Source: Halomonas sp. THAF5a
Lineage (GTDB): Bacteria > Pseudomonadota > Gammaproteobacteria > Pseudomonadales > Halomonadaceae
Reading direction: 5' to 3'
DNA length: 64,000 bases
NCBI RefSeq assembly: GCF_009363755.1
Contig: NZ_CP045417.1
Span: 3,038,001-3,102,000 of the forward strand
Positions 20,445-29,620 of the stretch are shown here, one piece after another; positions within the stretch are counted from its first letter, which is position 1, and each line of letters opens with the position of its first letter. The position numbers and the translations under genes were made by a program. The notes beneath the pieces were generated by a model. That model saw nothing but the letters and a program-made list of their open reading frames with translations, had not been told where the DNA came from and did not search any database.

Positions 20445-20471
20445 GACGATCGCCACGCCGTCCCGCCAACG

Positions 20472-20503
20472 AAAAAGGCCGACGCGTTCGCGTCGGCCTT
20501 TTT
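20472..20503. terminator. Bidirectional rho-independent terminator
   Basis: AAAAAGGCCGACGCG and its exact complement are separated by TT, giving a T tract on both strands. It serves the permease gene (plus) and ridA (minus). Confidence 0.92.
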
Positions 20504-20546
20504 CCGTTTCATGGCCGCTCCTGGGAGCGGCGGCTCGAACGCCGGC

Positions 20547-20909
20547 TCAGGCGTCCTTCACCAGCGCGGTGACCGTGATCTCCACGCGCAGCTCATCGGC
20601 CGGCATCGGGGCACAGACGCAGGTGCGGGCCGGGGCATGGCCCTCGGGCACCCAGGCGTCCCAGACGGCGTTCATGGCCGCGAAGTCGCCACCGTCCTTG
20701 AGGTAGATCGTCGCCGAGAGCAGATGCTCGCGGTCGGAGCCGATCTCGGCGAGCAGCGCATCGACCCGCGCCAGCATGCTCTCGGTCTGCTCGGTGATGT
20801 CGCCGTGGCGGGCCTCGGGGCCGGCCACCTGGCCGCACAGCCAGGCCACGCCGTTGTGGATCACCGCGCGGCTCATGCGGGCCTTGGTGTCGTGACGTTC
20901 GATGCTCAT
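20547..20909 (-). CDS. RidA/YjgF/Rid family protein
   Basis: 120 residues, a single Rid domain. The family hydrolyses reactive enamine/imine intermediates from PLP enzymes. [10 protein letters not shown], an [11 protein letters not shown] segment holding the Arg that binds the carboxylate, and the C-terminal [11 protein letters not shown] are present. The spacing and C-terminal Glu suit an active RidA-like deaminase, but the subgroup is unclear. It stands alone, convergent with the ABC permease gene. Confidence 0.85.
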   Translation of the reverse strand: MSIERHDTKARMSRAVIHNGVAWLCGQVAGPEARHGDITEQTESMLARVDALLAEIGSDREHLLSATIYLKDGGDFAAMNAVWDAWVPEGHAPARTCVCAPMPADELRVEITVTALVKDA

Positions 20910-21064
20910 GTCGCTCTCCGTGGGAAATCAAGGATGGAATCGCGCGCCACCGCCCGCGCTCGGCGCCGGCCCCGAGGGCCTCCGGCAGGGTCGCGACGGC
21001 ACATCTTGCCATCGCCGCCGGGCCATCGCACGCTCGGCGTGCCGGCCACTCCCGCGGGTCGACA

Positions 21065-21096
21065 CGACGACACCGGCCCGGGGGCCGGTGTCGTCG
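21065..21096 (-). terminator. Hairpin after the Usp gene
   Basis: A 15-base perfect stem CGACGACACCGGCCC with its complement at 21082-21096 and a GG loop. It lies 17 bases beyond the Usp stop on the minus strand, without a T tract. Confidence 0.7.
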
Positions 21097-21113
21097 AAAG
21101 CCGAGGGAGGCGA

Positions 21114-21968
21114 TCAGCGCAGCAGCAGCACCGGCAGGCTGGCGCGGCGCAGCATGGTGGTGGTGGTGCTGCCGACCAGCAGGTGGCGGACCCGGGAGTG
21201 GCCGTAGGCGCCCATCACCAGCAGGTCGATGCCGTGCTCCTGCTGGTAGCCGCGCAGGGTCTCCTCGACGTCGCCGGCGCGGATCGCCCCCTCGGCCTCG
21301 TGGCCGGCCTCGCGCAGGATCGAGAGCGCCCAGTCCAGCTGGGAGCGGTTGTCCCCGGTCTCGGCGCCGACGATGACCACGTGCACCGGAATGCCGTTGA
21401 ACAGCGGGCTCCTGGCCAGCATCTCGACTCCCTTGCGGGTGGTCTTGCTGCCGTCGAAGGCGATCATCACCCGCTCGGGACGCGTGAAGGTCTCCGGCGC
21501 CATCAGGATCGGCCGGTGCAGGGTGCGCACCACCCGCTCCAGGTTGGAGCCCAGGTGGTCGCTCGCTTGACGGGCGCCCTCGCCGCGCTTGCCGATCACC
21601 AGCAGGCGCATGTCGGCCTCGAGGTCGGCCAGGGTCTCCACCAGGGTGCCGTTGCGCTGGCGGGTGGCGGGATCACTCACGCCGTCCTCGACGGCCCGCT
21701 CCCTGGCCGCCTTGAGCATCAGCCGGCCCTGCTCCTGGGCCACCTTGGCGCGCTGCTCGTCGAGGTGCGCCAGCTCCTCGAGCAGGTGCTCCCGGGCGCC
21801 GAGCCCGAGGTTGCCGGAGAGGTCGGCCTCGGCGGTCTGGGGGTGGTTGTCCACCACGTGCAGGAAGGTCAGCGGTGCGCCGAGCGCGAGGCTCGCCCAG
21901 GCCGCGTAGTCGCACACCCCTTCGGAAAACTGCGAGCCGTCGATGGCGGCCATCACCTGTTCTGTCAT
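21114..21968 (-). CDS. Tandem universal stress protein (UspA-like)
   Basis: 284 residues from the ATG at 21968, with two Usp domains. The first is VMAAIDGSQFSEGV to about 145 (LLVIGKRGEGARQASDHLGS). The second is about 160-284 (VMIAFDGSKTTRKGVEML, then LVMGAYGHSRVRHLLVGSTT). The second domain carries the ATP-binding G-2x-G-9x-G-(S/T) motif, and the first has a degraded form. It sits 65 bases downstream of the SulP transporter gene on the same strand and is probably co-transcribed, a pairing that suggests regulation of or by the transporter. Confidence 0.88.
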   Translation of the reverse strand: MTEQVMAAIDGSQFSEGVCDYAAWASLALGAPLTFLHVVDNHPQTAEADLSGNLGLGAREHLLEELAHLDEQRAKVAQEQGRLMLKAARERAVEDGVSDPATRQRNGTLVETLADLEADMRLLVIGKRGEGARQASDHLGSNLERVVRTLHRPILMAPETFTRPERVMIAFDGSKTTRKGVEMLARSPLFNGIPVHVVIVGAETGDNRSQLDWALSILREAGHEAEGAIRAGDVEETLRGYQQEHGIDLLVMGAYGHSRVRHLLVGSTTTTMLRRASLPVLLLR

Positions 21969-22033
21969 GGTCTGGTCCTGAAACTGGCGTGAGTAGTCGT
22001 CGCTTCCACGTTCTACCGGATCCGTCCGGCGGG

Positions 22034-23521
22034 TCAATGGCCGCCCATCAGCTTCTCGACGGCCTCCGGGTCGTCATGCACCGCATAGCGGTCGACGATG
22101 GTGGCGCTCGCCTCGTTGAGGCCGATCAGCTCGACCTCGGTGCCCTCGCGGCGGAACTTGATCACCACCCGGTCCAGGGTCTGGACGGCGGTGATGTCCC
22201 AGAAGTGGGCCCGGGAGAGGTCGATGGTGACCTTCTCGACGGTGTCCTTGAAGTCGAAGGCGGCGCCGAAGCGCTCGGAGGAGGCGAAGAACACCTGACC
22301 CACCACCCGGTAGACGCGATGCCCCTCCTCGGGGGTCTCGGCGCCGACGTAGAGGATGTTGCCGACCTTGTTGGCGAAGAAGAGCGCGGCCAGCAGCACG
22401 CCGACGAATACGCCGATGGCCAGGTTGTGGGTGCCGACGGTGACCGCCACGGTGGCCAGCATCACGATGTTGGTGCTCATCGGGTGCTTCTTGAGGTCCT
22501 TGATGGAGCTCCAGCTGAAGGTGCCGATGGAGACCATGATCATCACCGCCACCAGGGCCGCCATGGGGATCTGCGACACCCAGTCGGACAGGAAGACCAC
22601 CATCAGCAGCAGCACCACGCCGGCGATCAGGGTGGAGAGGCGCGTGCGGCCGCCGGACTTGATGTTGATCACCGACTGGCCAATCATCGCGCAGCCCGCC
22701 ATGCCGCCGATCAGGCCGGTGCCGAGGTTGGCCAGGCCCTGGCCCTTGCACTCGCGGTTCTTGTCGCTCGCCGTGTCGGTCAGGTCATCGACGATGGTCG
22801 CGGTCATCATCGACTCCAGCAGACCCACCACGGTCAGCATCACCGAGTAGGGCAGGATGATCATCAGCGTCTCGAGGGTGAGCGGCACCTCAGGCCACAG
22901 GAACACCGGCAGGGTGTCGGGCAGCTCGCCCATGTCGCCCACGGTGCGGATCTCCATGCCGGAGAGCAGGTAGACCGCGGTCAGCACCAGGATACAGACC
23001 AGCGGCGAGGGCAGCAGCTTGCCGACCTTCGGCAGGTAGGGAAAGCCGTAGATGATCGCCAGGCCCGCCGCGGTCATGGCGTAGACGTGCCAGGTAACGT
23101 CGGTGAGCTCCGGCAGCTGCGCCATGAAGATCAGGATCGCCAGGGCGTTGACGAAGCCCGTCACCACCGAGCGGGAGACGAAGCGCATCAGGTCGGCCAG
23201 GCGCAGGTAGCCGGCGATGATCTGGAAGACGCCGGTGAGCAGGGTGGCGGCCAGCAGGTACTGCAGGCCGTGCTCCTTGACCAGGGTGACCATCAAGAGC
23301 GCCATGGCGCCGGTGGCCGCCGAGATCATGCCCGGCCGCCCGCCGGCGAAGGCAATGATCACCGCCATGGAGAAGGAGGCGTAGAGGCCCACCTTGGGAT
23401 CGACGCCGGCGATGATCGAGAAGGCGATGGCCTCGGGGATCAGGGCCAGGGCCACGACGATCCCCGCCAGGGTGTCGCCCTTGAGGTTGGAGAACCAGCT
23501 CCGTTTCAGTGTCTCGTACAT
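22034..23521 (-). CDS. SulP-family inorganic anion transporter with STAS domain
   Basis: 495 residues. The first about 400 residues are a SulP/SLC26 membrane domain ([41 protein letters not shown]). Residues about 415-495 are a cytoplasmic STAS domain ([20 protein letters not shown]). The usual phosphorylatable D-S-S of the STAS loop is D-I-T here. Members carry sulfate, bicarbonate or other anions. The [14 protein letters not shown] stretch and overall length resemble the bicarbonate-type (BicA-like) group, but the substrate is not determined. A Usp gene follows on the same strand. Confidence 0.88.
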   Translation of the reverse strand: MYETLKRSWFSNLKGDTLAGIVVALALIPEAIAFSIIAGVDPKVGLYASFSMAVIIAFAGGRPGMISAATGAMALLMVTLVKEHGLQYLLAATLLTGVFQIIAGYLRLADLMRFVSRSVVTGFVNALAILIFMAQLPELTDVTWHVYAMTAAGLAIIYGFPYLPKVGKLLPSPLVCILVLTAVYLLSGMEIRTVGDMGELPDTLPVFLWPEVPLTLETLMIILPYSVMLTVVGLLESMMTATIVDDLTDTASDKNRECKGQGLANLGTGLIGGMAGCAMIGQSVINIKSGGRTRLSTLIAGVVLLLMVVFLSDWVSQIPMAALVAVMIMVSIGTFSWSSIKDLKKHPMSTNIVMLATVAVTVGTHNLAIGVFVGVLLAALFFANKVGNILYVGAETPEEGHRVYRVVGQVFFASSERFGAAFDFKDTVEKVTIDLSRAHFWDITAVQTLDRVVIKFRREGTEVELIGLNEASATIVDRYAVHDDPEAVEKLMGGH

Positions 23522-23854
23522 GCTGCGGTCCAGTCAGGGGATGGTGGAAGGGCCGTATGGCAGTCGACGCGCGATGCAGGCGTCTTCTCCCCCGCCTGGG
23601 CAGGCGCCGAGGGCGGAGCAGGAAGCGTGTCGCTGGAGAAGGCGCGCGGGCGTCGGCGCGCTGCATGCTGCCCGGGCCGATGAGGGCGGGCAGCGCCGAG
23701 TTAGAGGGGAGAGAGGCGCCAGGGCGGCGTGGCCGGCCCTGCCGGGGGTGTCATCACGGTCTGCCGACTCCCAGGCTCTGCCTCCGCGGGGCGGCGCGCA
23801 GCGAACGTGGCTGACGGCACCCGGCGAAGGCGCCGGAGTCTAGCAGAGATGGGA
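23522..23854. other. 333-base gap with no gene seen
   Basis: Between the sulP start and the slipin gene stop, both minus strand. It is GC-rich with short inverted repeats but no recognisable promoter, terminator with T tract, RNA or conserved reading frame. It should contain the sulP promoter. Confidence 0.4.
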
Positions 23855-24613
23855 CTAAGGTGCATCCGAGGCGCGCATGTGCTTGAAGGCCTCCATGATG
23901 TCCATGGGCAGCGGGAAGACCACGGTGGAGGCGTTCTTGTTGCTCATGTCGCTCATGGTCTGCAGGTAGCGCAGCTGCAGCGCGGCCGAGTTCTCGGACA
24001 TGACGTTGGCCGCCTCGACCAGTTTCTTGGAGGCCTGCAGCTCGCCCTCGGCGTGGATCACCTTGGCGCGACGCTCGCGCTCCGCCTCGGCCTGGCGGGC
24101 GATGGCGCGGATCATGCTCTCGTCGAGGTCGACGTGCTTGATCTCGACGTTGGCCACCTTGATGCCCCAGCTCTCGGCGGAGCTGTCGATGATCTCCTGG
24201 ATGTCGTCGTTGAGCTTGTCGCGCTCGGAGAGCATCTCGTCCAGGTCGTGCTTGCCGAGCACCGAGCGCAGGGTGGTCTGGGCCAGCTGGCTGGTGGCGT
24301 TGACGAAGTTCTCCACCTGGATGATCGCCTTCTCCGGGTCCACCACCCGGAAGTAGAGCACCGCGTTGACCTTGACGGTGACGTTGTCCTGGGAGATGAC
24401 GTCCTGCTCCGGCACGTCCATGGTGATCACCCGCAGGTCGACCACTTCCATCTTCTGGAGACCAGGGATGATGATCAAAAGGCCCGGCCCCTTCACCGCC
24501 TGGAAGCGACCGAGGAAGAACACCACCCCGCGCTTGTACTCGGGCAGGATGCGGATCGAGGCCGCCAGCAGCATGATCAGCAGGACGACCGGAACGAGGT
24601 AGGAAAGCAGCAT
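23855..24613 (-). CDS. Slipin/stomatin-type SPFH protein
   Basis: 252 residues from the ATG at 24613 (AAGGAG upstream). One N-terminal membrane helix ([19 protein letters not shown]) is followed by an SPFH/band-7 domain ([20 protein letters not shown], then [20 protein letters not shown], then [16 protein letters not shown]) and a coiled C-terminal region ([20 protein letters not shown]). Slipins form oligomeric membrane microdomain scaffolds. It follows an NfeD gene 58 bases upstream, and SPFH and NfeD partners typically work together. Confidence 0.92.
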   Translation of the reverse strand: MLLSYLVPVVLLIMLLAASIRILPEYKRGVVFFLGRFQAVKGPGLLIIIPGLQKMEVVDLRVITMDVPEQDVISQDNVTVKVNAVLYFRVVDPEKAIIQVENFVNATSQLAQTTLRSVLGKHDLDEMLSERDKLNDDIQEIIDSSAESWGIKVANVEIKHVDLDESMIRAIARQAEAERERRAKVIHAEGELQASKKLVEAANVMSENSAALQLRYLQTMSDMSNKNASTVVFPLPMDIMEAFKHMRASDAP

Positions 24614-24671
24614 GGTGTCGGCTCCTTGGTTGGGCCGGACGATGCGGATCATCGACCGTGCCGGGCGGGCC

Positions 24672-26174
24672 TCAGGGCGTCGAGGCCAGCGGTTCGACCT
24701 CCAGGGTCAGGCCGTCGACCGCGGTGACGCGGACCGACTGCCCCCGGGCGAGCGGGACGTGGCTGCGCGCCCGCCAGCGCTCGCCCATCAGGCGCACGTG
24801 GCCCTGGCCGGTGAAGTCATCGAGGACCCGCGCCTCGCTGCCGACCAGCTCCTCCTGGCCGGTGCGCGGCGGGCGACGCCGCAGGCCGATGAAGCGGGTC
24901 ATGGCCCACAGCATCAGGCCCGCCGCGAGCAGCGCGATGCCGCCGATCATCGGCAGCGAGATGTTCAGGGTGTCCGCGTCCATCAGTATCACCGATCCGA
25001 TCACGAAGGCGACGATGCCGCCGATGCCGAGAATGCCGAAACTGGGCATCAGCGCCTCGCCCACGATCAGCCCCAGGCCCACCAGGATCAGCGCCAGCCC
25101 CGCGTAGTTGACCGGCAGCACCTGGAAGGCGAACAGCGCCAGCAGCAGCGAGATGATGCCGATGGTGCCCGGCACCAGGCTGCCCGGGTTGGAGAGTTCG
25201 AAGATCAGCCCGTAGAAGCCGATGATCATCAGGAAGTAGGCGACGTTGGGGTTGGTGATCACCGCCAGCAGCTTGGTGCGCCAGTCGGGATCGAAGCGCT
25301 CGACGGTGAGGCCCGCGGTGGCCAGCACCCGCTCGCCGTCGTCCATCACCACGCTGCGTCCGTCGAGCTGGGCGAGCAGGTCGTCGAGGTCGCGCGCCAC
25401 TACCTCGATGACGTTTCGCTCGAGGGCATCCCGGGCGGTGAGGTTGACCGCCTCGCGCACCGCCTGCTCGGCCCAGTCGGCGTTGCGGCCGTGGCGCTCG
25501 GCCAGCGAGCGGATATAGGCGACGGCATCCTCCAGCACCTTGCGCTCCATGGCCGTCTCGCCGCGGCGCTTGGCCGGCGCCGGGTCGCCCGGCTCGGCGG
25601 CCGCCTCGTCCGCCGTCGCCCCGCCCTCGGGCGCCGCGTCGTCGGCGTCCTCCGGGGCCGCCTCTTGGGCGGGTGGTTCGGCCTCCGGGTCGGGCTCGCC
25701 GAGGCCCGGCAGGCCGCCCCCGCCGAGCTGCACGGGAGTGGCCGAGCCGAGGTGGGTGGCCGGCGCCATGGCCGCCACGTGGCTGGCGTAGAGCAGGTAG
25801 GTGCCGGCGCTGGCGGCCCGGGCCCCCGCCGGCGAGACGTAGAGGGCGACCGGCACCGGGGAGCCGAGCATGGCGCGGATCATGGCGCGCATCGAGGCGT
25901 CGAGTCCGCCGGGGGTATCCAGCTGTACCACGACGAGCTCGGCCTCGCGCGCCTCGGCCTCTTCCAGGCCGCGCTGGAAGTAGTCGTCGATGGCCGGCCC
26001 GATGGCATCGTCGATGGTCATCGCCAGGGCCACGCCCGACTCCGACGGGGCCTTCTGGGCCTGGGCCTGCCAGGCCAGCAGGACGCCCAGCGCCAGGCAC
26101 AGCACGCTCAGCCAGAGCAGGACACGACGCTTGGCCGCCGGTCGATTCCCCATCACGCCCCCTCGCCTCGGCAT
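24672..26174 (-). CDS. NfeD1b-type membrane-bound serine protease (ClpP class)
   Basis: 500 residues. Residues 18-40 are a signal peptide/anchor. Residues 47-245 are a ClpP-class protease domain with nucleophile Ser122 in [12 protein letters not shown] and probable general base Lys212 in [10 protein letters not shown]. Residues about 280-420 are four to five membrane helices. Residues 430-500 are the NfeD OB-fold domain ([20 protein letters not shown]). Between Ser122 and Lys212 is a 55-residue Ala/Glu/Pro/Asp-rich insert (about 150-205) that is low in complexity and unusually long. The start at 26174 has GGAG upstream; the ATG at 26153 is also possible. It is paired with the slipin gene. Confidence 0.9.
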   Translation of the reverse strand: MPRRGGVMGNRPAAKRRVLLWLSVLCLALGVLLAWQAQAQKAPSESGVALAMTIDDAIGPAIDDYFQRGLEEAEAREAELVVVQLDTPGGLDASMRAMIRAMLGSPVPVALYVSPAGARAASAGTYLLYASHVAAMAPATHLGSATPVQLGGGGLPGLGEPDPEAEPPAQEAAPEDADDAAPEGGATADEAAAEPGDPAPAKRRGETAMERKVLEDAVAYIRSLAERHGRNADWAEQAVREAVNLTARDALERNVIEVVARDLDDLLAQLDGRSVVMDDGERVLATAGLTVERFDPDWRTKLLAVITNPNVAYFLMIIGFYGLIFELSNPGSLVPGTIGIISLLLALFAFQVLPVNYAGLALILVGLGLIVGEALMPSFGILGIGGIVAFVIGSVILMDADTLNISLPMIGGIALLAAGLMLWAMTRFIGLRRRPPRTGQEELVGSEARVLDDFTGQGHVRLMGERWRARSHVPLARGQSVRVTAVDGLTLEVEPLASTP

Positions 26175-26280
26175 CCCAGGTTACTCCTGTGATGCCGGGC
26201 GACGGGATTCGTTCAGGCCTCGCCGTACGCCCCGGGCGTCGTCGCCAGGACGTCGGCACCCGACCCGCGAGCGGTCGCGC

Positions 26281-27033
26281 TCAGAGGTCGTGGGGCTCGC
26301 CGGCCACGCGACGCTGCACCTCCACCATGTAGGCCGCCAGCGAGGCCAGCGCCTCGCTGTCCCAGGCCAGCGGCGCGGCGGCCATCGGGGCGACCATGCA
26401 GATCTGCACCATCTCGTCGGCGTGGACCTCTGCCATGCCGAACCGCTCGGCGGCCATCGCCACCCGGTGCGGGAAGGGCTGCTGGAAGGTGGCCTGGTAG
26501 CCGGTGTCCTGCCCGTCGCTGCCGTGGCAGCTCGCGCAGGCCAGGCCGTTGCCGCTCAGGGAGGTGTCGTAGTAGAGCGTCTCGCCTCGGGCCAGCATCG
26601 CCTCGGGGTTGTCGCCGCGCTCGCTGTAGGCCGGCACGTAGCCCTCGGGCCTGGCGACCACGGCGGCGCCTCCCTCGGCTTCCCCTTCTGCTTCCCCTTC
26701 TGCTTCCCCTTCTGCTTCCCCTTCTGCTTCCCCTTCTGCTTCCCCTTCTGCTTCCCCTTCTGCTTCGCCCTCGGCTTCGGCTTCGGCTTCGGCTTCGGCC
26801 TCACCCTCCGCCTCGGCGTGATGGCTCGCCAGCAACAGGGACGCCTCGCCCGAGGGGGAGAAGGCCGCCGCGCCAGGAGCGCCGCCCGACGCAGCGCCAC
26901 CCGACAGATCGCCGCCCGGAGCGGCCTGGAGTGCGGCGCCGCCGGCCACCAGCGCCAGCAGCGGGGCCGTGTAGGCCAGTCGACGCCTCAGGCGGCCCAG
27001 CAGCCTGCGGCGTTGTTCGTCGTGCTGTGACAT
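26281..27033 (-). CDS. c-type cytochrome with Glu-Ala-Glu-Gly repeat tract
   Basis: 250 residues from the ATG at 27033. Residues 4-37 (HDEQRRRLLGRL then a hydrophobic stretch TAPLLALVAGGAALQA) form a twin-Arg-rich n-region and export signal. Residues 73-120 are a repeat of EAEG/EAEA. Residues 140-245 are a single-haem cytochrome c domain with CASCH at 166-170 and a probable axial Met in ICMVAPM (213 or 217). It should be periplasmic. The N-terminus and repeat match the 95-residue peptide at 35821-36108. A sigma-type promoter TGTAAGC-N15-CGAC lies upstream, divergent from an identical element for the kinase operon. The electron-transfer partner is unknown. Confidence 0.85.
   Translation of the reverse strand: MSQHDEQRRRLLGRLRRRLAYTAPLLALVAGGAALQAAPGGDLSGGAASGGAPGAAAFSPSGEASLLLASHHAEAEGEAEAEAEAEAEGEAEGEAEGEAEGEAEGEAEGEAEGEAEGEAEGGAAVVARPEGYVPAYSERGDNPEAMLARGETLYYDTSLSGNGLACASCHGSDGQDTGYQATFQQPFPHRVAMAAERFGMAEVHADEMVQICMVAPMAAAPLAWDSEALASLAAYMVEVQRRVAGEPHDL
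26676..26766 (-). repeat. 12-base minisatellite encoding EAEG
   Basis: Seven copies of TTCTGCTTCCCC (plus strand), exactly 12 bases apart, between about 26686 and 26766, with a diverged edge on each side. Read on the minus strand each unit encodes E-A-E-G. The third-position uniformity is high against a GC-rich genome (GAA rather than GAG), so the units look recently amplified by slippage. Confidence 0.95.
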
Positions 27034-27097
27034 GATCTCGCCCTCCGAGGTTTGTGAGGGGCGCAACGCCGACGATACCGCGCCGCGCTCCCGTTAT

Positions 27098-27123
27098 GTC
27101 GCCCCGGGACAGACGGGCTTACA
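27098..27123 (-). promoter_or_regulatory. ECF-type promoter for the EAEG cytochrome
   Basis: On the minus strand TGTAAGC (27123-27117), 15 bases, CGAC (27101-27098), then 64 bases to the start codon. It is one of five elements with identical spacing in the window. It faces the promoter at 27143 in the opposite direction. Confidence 0.8.
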
Positions 27124-27142
27124 GCCATGTCGTCGAGGTGCG

Positions 27143-27168
27143 TGTAAGGTGAGGCGCCCTCATGCGAC
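27143..27168 (+). promoter_or_regulatory. ECF-type promoter for the kinase-YnjBCD operon
   Basis: TGTAAGG (27143-27149), 15 bases, CGAC (27165-27168), 34 bases before the ATG at 27203. Only 19 bases separate its -35 from the divergent -35 of the cytochrome promoter. Confidence 0.8.
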
Positions 27169-27202
27169 CATCCATGACCATCGTCCCCGAACAAGGAGCG
27201 TC

Positions 27203-28291
27203 ATGCCGGACACCGACTCTCGCCGCGACACGCCGCGGGTCCCGTCGACCCTCTGCGACCCGCTGGCCGCGGCCCTGGCCCGCACGGGCCTCGACGCGGG
27301 CATCTCCGCGCTGCGCCCGATGGCCGACACCGGCCTCGCCCACCACCATCTGTGGCTCGAGCGGAGCGGGGGCGACTGGGTGGCGCGACTGCCGAAGCAG
27401 AGCCAGATGCGCCTCGACCCCGCGGCGAACCTCGCCTACCAGGCGGCCTGCTTCTCCCGCGCCAGCCGCGGCGGCCACGCCCCCGCCCTGCACGGCCTGC
27501 TGCCGCCGGACCCGACGCTGCCCCGGGGCGGGCTGCTGGTCGATGCCATCCGCGGCCGCCCGGCGCGCCTGCCCGAGGACCTGCCACGCCTCGCCGAGGC
27601 GCTGGCCAGCCTCCACACCCTGGCGGTCCCGGCGACCGAGGCCCGGGCGCCGCTGCTCTCGCCCACGGATCCCTGGGCCGCCATGCGCGAGGAGCTGGAC
27701 GAGCAGGCGCGCTTCCTCGAGCAGGCGGGTCTCCCGGACGCGGCCCGCGTCCCGATCGAGGCCGAGCTGGCCGCCCTGCCCCGCCGCCTGCCGCCCGGCC
27801 CCGGAGCCGAGCCCCGCCTGATCAGCTTCGATGCCCACCCCGGCAACTTCCTGGTCACCGAGGACGGTCGCGCGGTGCTGGTTGACCTGGAGAAGTGCCG
27901 CTACGGCCTGGTCGGCTTCGACCTGGCCCACGCCAGCCTCTACACCTCCACCACCTGGGATCTCCATAGCCGTGCCGAGCTGACGCCCGGGGAGGTGGCC
28001 GCCTTCTACCACGACTGGCTCGCGGCCACCGGGCTCGCGGGGGAGGTCGAGACCCTGCTGGCGTGCCGGCGCGCCATGTGGCTCTGGTCGCTGACCTGGT
28101 GCGCCAAGTGGCGCGCCAGCCATCGGCGGGCTCAGGATGCGCAGCGCCGCGGCGAGGACTGGTCCGCGGCGCTGAGCGACGACGCCCTGATCGCCCACGT
28201 GCGCGAGCGCGTCGACCACTACCTGTCGGTGGCCGCCATCGAGCACGTGCGCGGCGAGCATCGCGACCTACAACGCCGCCTTGCATCCTGA
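27203..28291 (+). CDS. Aminoglycoside-phosphotransferase-fold kinase
   Basis: 362 residues from the ATG at 27203 (AAGGAG upstream). The APH/choline-kinase fold is shown by the catalytic loop ISFDAHPGNFLV and the metal-binding VLVDLEKCRYGLVGFDLAH. N-terminal lysine-bearing strands (WVARLPKQSQMRLDP) are also visible. These kinases phosphorylate small hydroxylated molecules. It heads an operon with a YnjBCD-type importer and two glycosyltransferase-fold proteins, so the imported compound or a product of it is a plausible substrate. The ECF-type promoter lies directly upstream. The substrate cannot be predicted. Confidence 0.8.
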   Translation: MPDTDSRRDTPRVPSTLCDPLAAALARTGLDAGISALRPMADTGLAHHHLWLERSGGDWVARLPKQSQMRLDPAANLAYQAACFSRASRGGHAPALHGLLPPDPTLPRGGLLVDAIRGRPARLPEDLPRLAEALASLHTLAVPATEARAPLLSPTDPWAAMREELDEQARFLEQAGLPDAARVPIEAELAALPRRLPPGPGAEPRLISFDAHPGNFLVTEDGRAVLVDLEKCRYGLVGFDLAHASLYTSTTWDLHSRAELTPGEVAAFYHDWLAATGLAGEVETLLACRRAMWLWSLTWCAKWRASHRRAQDAQRRGEDWSAALSDDALIAHVRERVDHYLSVAAIEHVRGEHRDLQRRLAS

Positions 28292-28338
28292 CGCACGCCC
28301 CCTTGCCCCTGTTCACCTTCTCCATGAGGAACTCCACG

Positions 28339-29574
28339 ATGCGCGCACCCTCTCTCCGGCTGGCCGCCCTGCTGCCCGCCCTGCTGACCAGCACGGGGCT
28401 CATGGCCGCCCCCGACCCGGCCGACTGGCCGGCCGTGCTCGAGGAGGCCCGCGGCCAGACGGTCTACTGGTACGCCTGGGCCGGCGACCAGCGCACCAAC
28501 GACTACATCGACTGGGTGGCCGAGCGCGTCGATGAGCGCTTCGACATCGACCTCGAGCACGTCAAGGTCGGCAACACCGCCGAGGCGGTCTCCCGGGTGC
28601 TGGCGGAGAAGCAGGCCGGCAACGACACCGCCGGCAACGTCGACCTGATCTGGCTCAACGGCGAGAACTTCGCCGCCATGAAGGAGAGCGACCTGCTGTT
28701 CGGCCCCTTCGCCCGTGCGCTGCCGAACTTCGCCCTGACCCGCCCGGCGGACAACCCCGAGGTGGTCACCGACTTCACCCTGCCCACCGAGGGCTACGAG
28801 TCTCCCTGGGGCCGGGCGCAGATCACCTACTACTATGACAGCGACGCCTTGCGCGGGAATGGCGACGCCCATGACGCGCTCCCCCAGGACATCGAAGGGC
28901 TGCTCGCCTGGGCCAAGGCCAACCCGGGGCGCTTCACCTACCCGCGGATTCCCGACTTCACCGGCAGCACCTTCCTCAAGCAGGCGCTGATCGAGCTCAC
29001 AGACCGGGACGAGGCGCTCTACGCGCCGGTCGAGGAGAGCGATTTCGCCGCCGTCACCGCCCCGCTGTGGGACTACCTGGATGCCCTGCACCCGCACCTG
29101 TGGCGCGGCGGCCGCCAGTTCCCCGCCAGCAGCCCCGAGATGCGCCGCCTGATGGGCGACGGCGCGCTCTCGCTGGCCTTCACCTTCACCCCCTCGGAGC
29201 CGGCCGCGGCGGTGGCAGACTACGAGCTGCCCCCGAGCACGCGCAGCTACGTGCCCGACAGCGGCACCCTCGGCAACGTGCACTTCATCGCCATCCCCTA
29301 CAACTCGCCCCACCAGGCCGGCGCCATGGTCATCGCCGACTACCTGCTGTCCCCGGAGGCCCAGGCGACCAAGCAGGACCTCGACGTCTGGGGCGATCGC
29401 ACCGTGCTCGACGTCGCCCGGCTGCCGGCGGAGGACCAGGCGCGGTTCGCGCTGGACGCGGAGAACCCGGCGATGCTGCCGGCGGGCGCCCTCGCGCGCA
29501 CCCTGCCCGAGCCGCACCCCAGCTGGATGACGTCACTGCAGGACGCCTGGCAGGCGCGCTACGTCGGCCGATGA
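28339..29574 (+). CDS. ynjB: YnjB-type ABC transporter substrate-binding protein
   Basis: 411 residues from the ATG at 28339, behind GAGGAA; another ATG at 28324 is possible. It has a Sec signal peptide (LRLAALLPALLTSTGLMAA). The mature protein has the YnjB signature GQTVYWYAWAGDQRTNDYID, then SRVLAEKQAGNDTAGNVDLI and WLNGENFAAMKESDLLFGPF, a type II binding fold. YnjBCD transporters are widespread but their substrate is not established. The gene is 47 bases after the kinase gene and is followed by the permease and ATPase. Confidence 0.88.
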   Translation: MRAPSLRLAALLPALLTSTGLMAAPDPADWPAVLEEARGQTVYWYAWAGDQRTNDYIDWVAERVDERFDIDLEHVKVGNTAEAVSRVLAEKQAGNDTAGNVDLIWLNGENFAAMKESDLLFGPFARALPNFALTRPADNPEVVTDFTLPTEGYESPWGRAQITYYYDSDALRGNGDAHDALPQDIEGLLAWAKANPGRFTYPRIPDFTGSTFLKQALIELTDRDEALYAPVEESDFAAVTAPLWDYLDALHPHLWRGGRQFPASSPEMRRLMGDGALSLAFTFTPSEPAAAVADYELPPSTRSYVPDSGTLGNVHFIAIPYNSPHQAGAMVIADYLLSPEAQATKQDLDVWGDRTVLDVARLPAEDQARFALDAENPAMLPAGALARTLPEPHPSWMTSLQDAWQARYVGR

Positions 29575-29620
29575 GAACGAGCGCTACCCCCTGCGGTGCG
29601 GGCGACGCGGGGCCGACCCC

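Noticed and set aside
26676..26766. CRISPR-like tandem array
   Set aside because: The unit is 12 bases with no spacers, lies inside a coding frame and encodes EAEG; it is a minisatellite.
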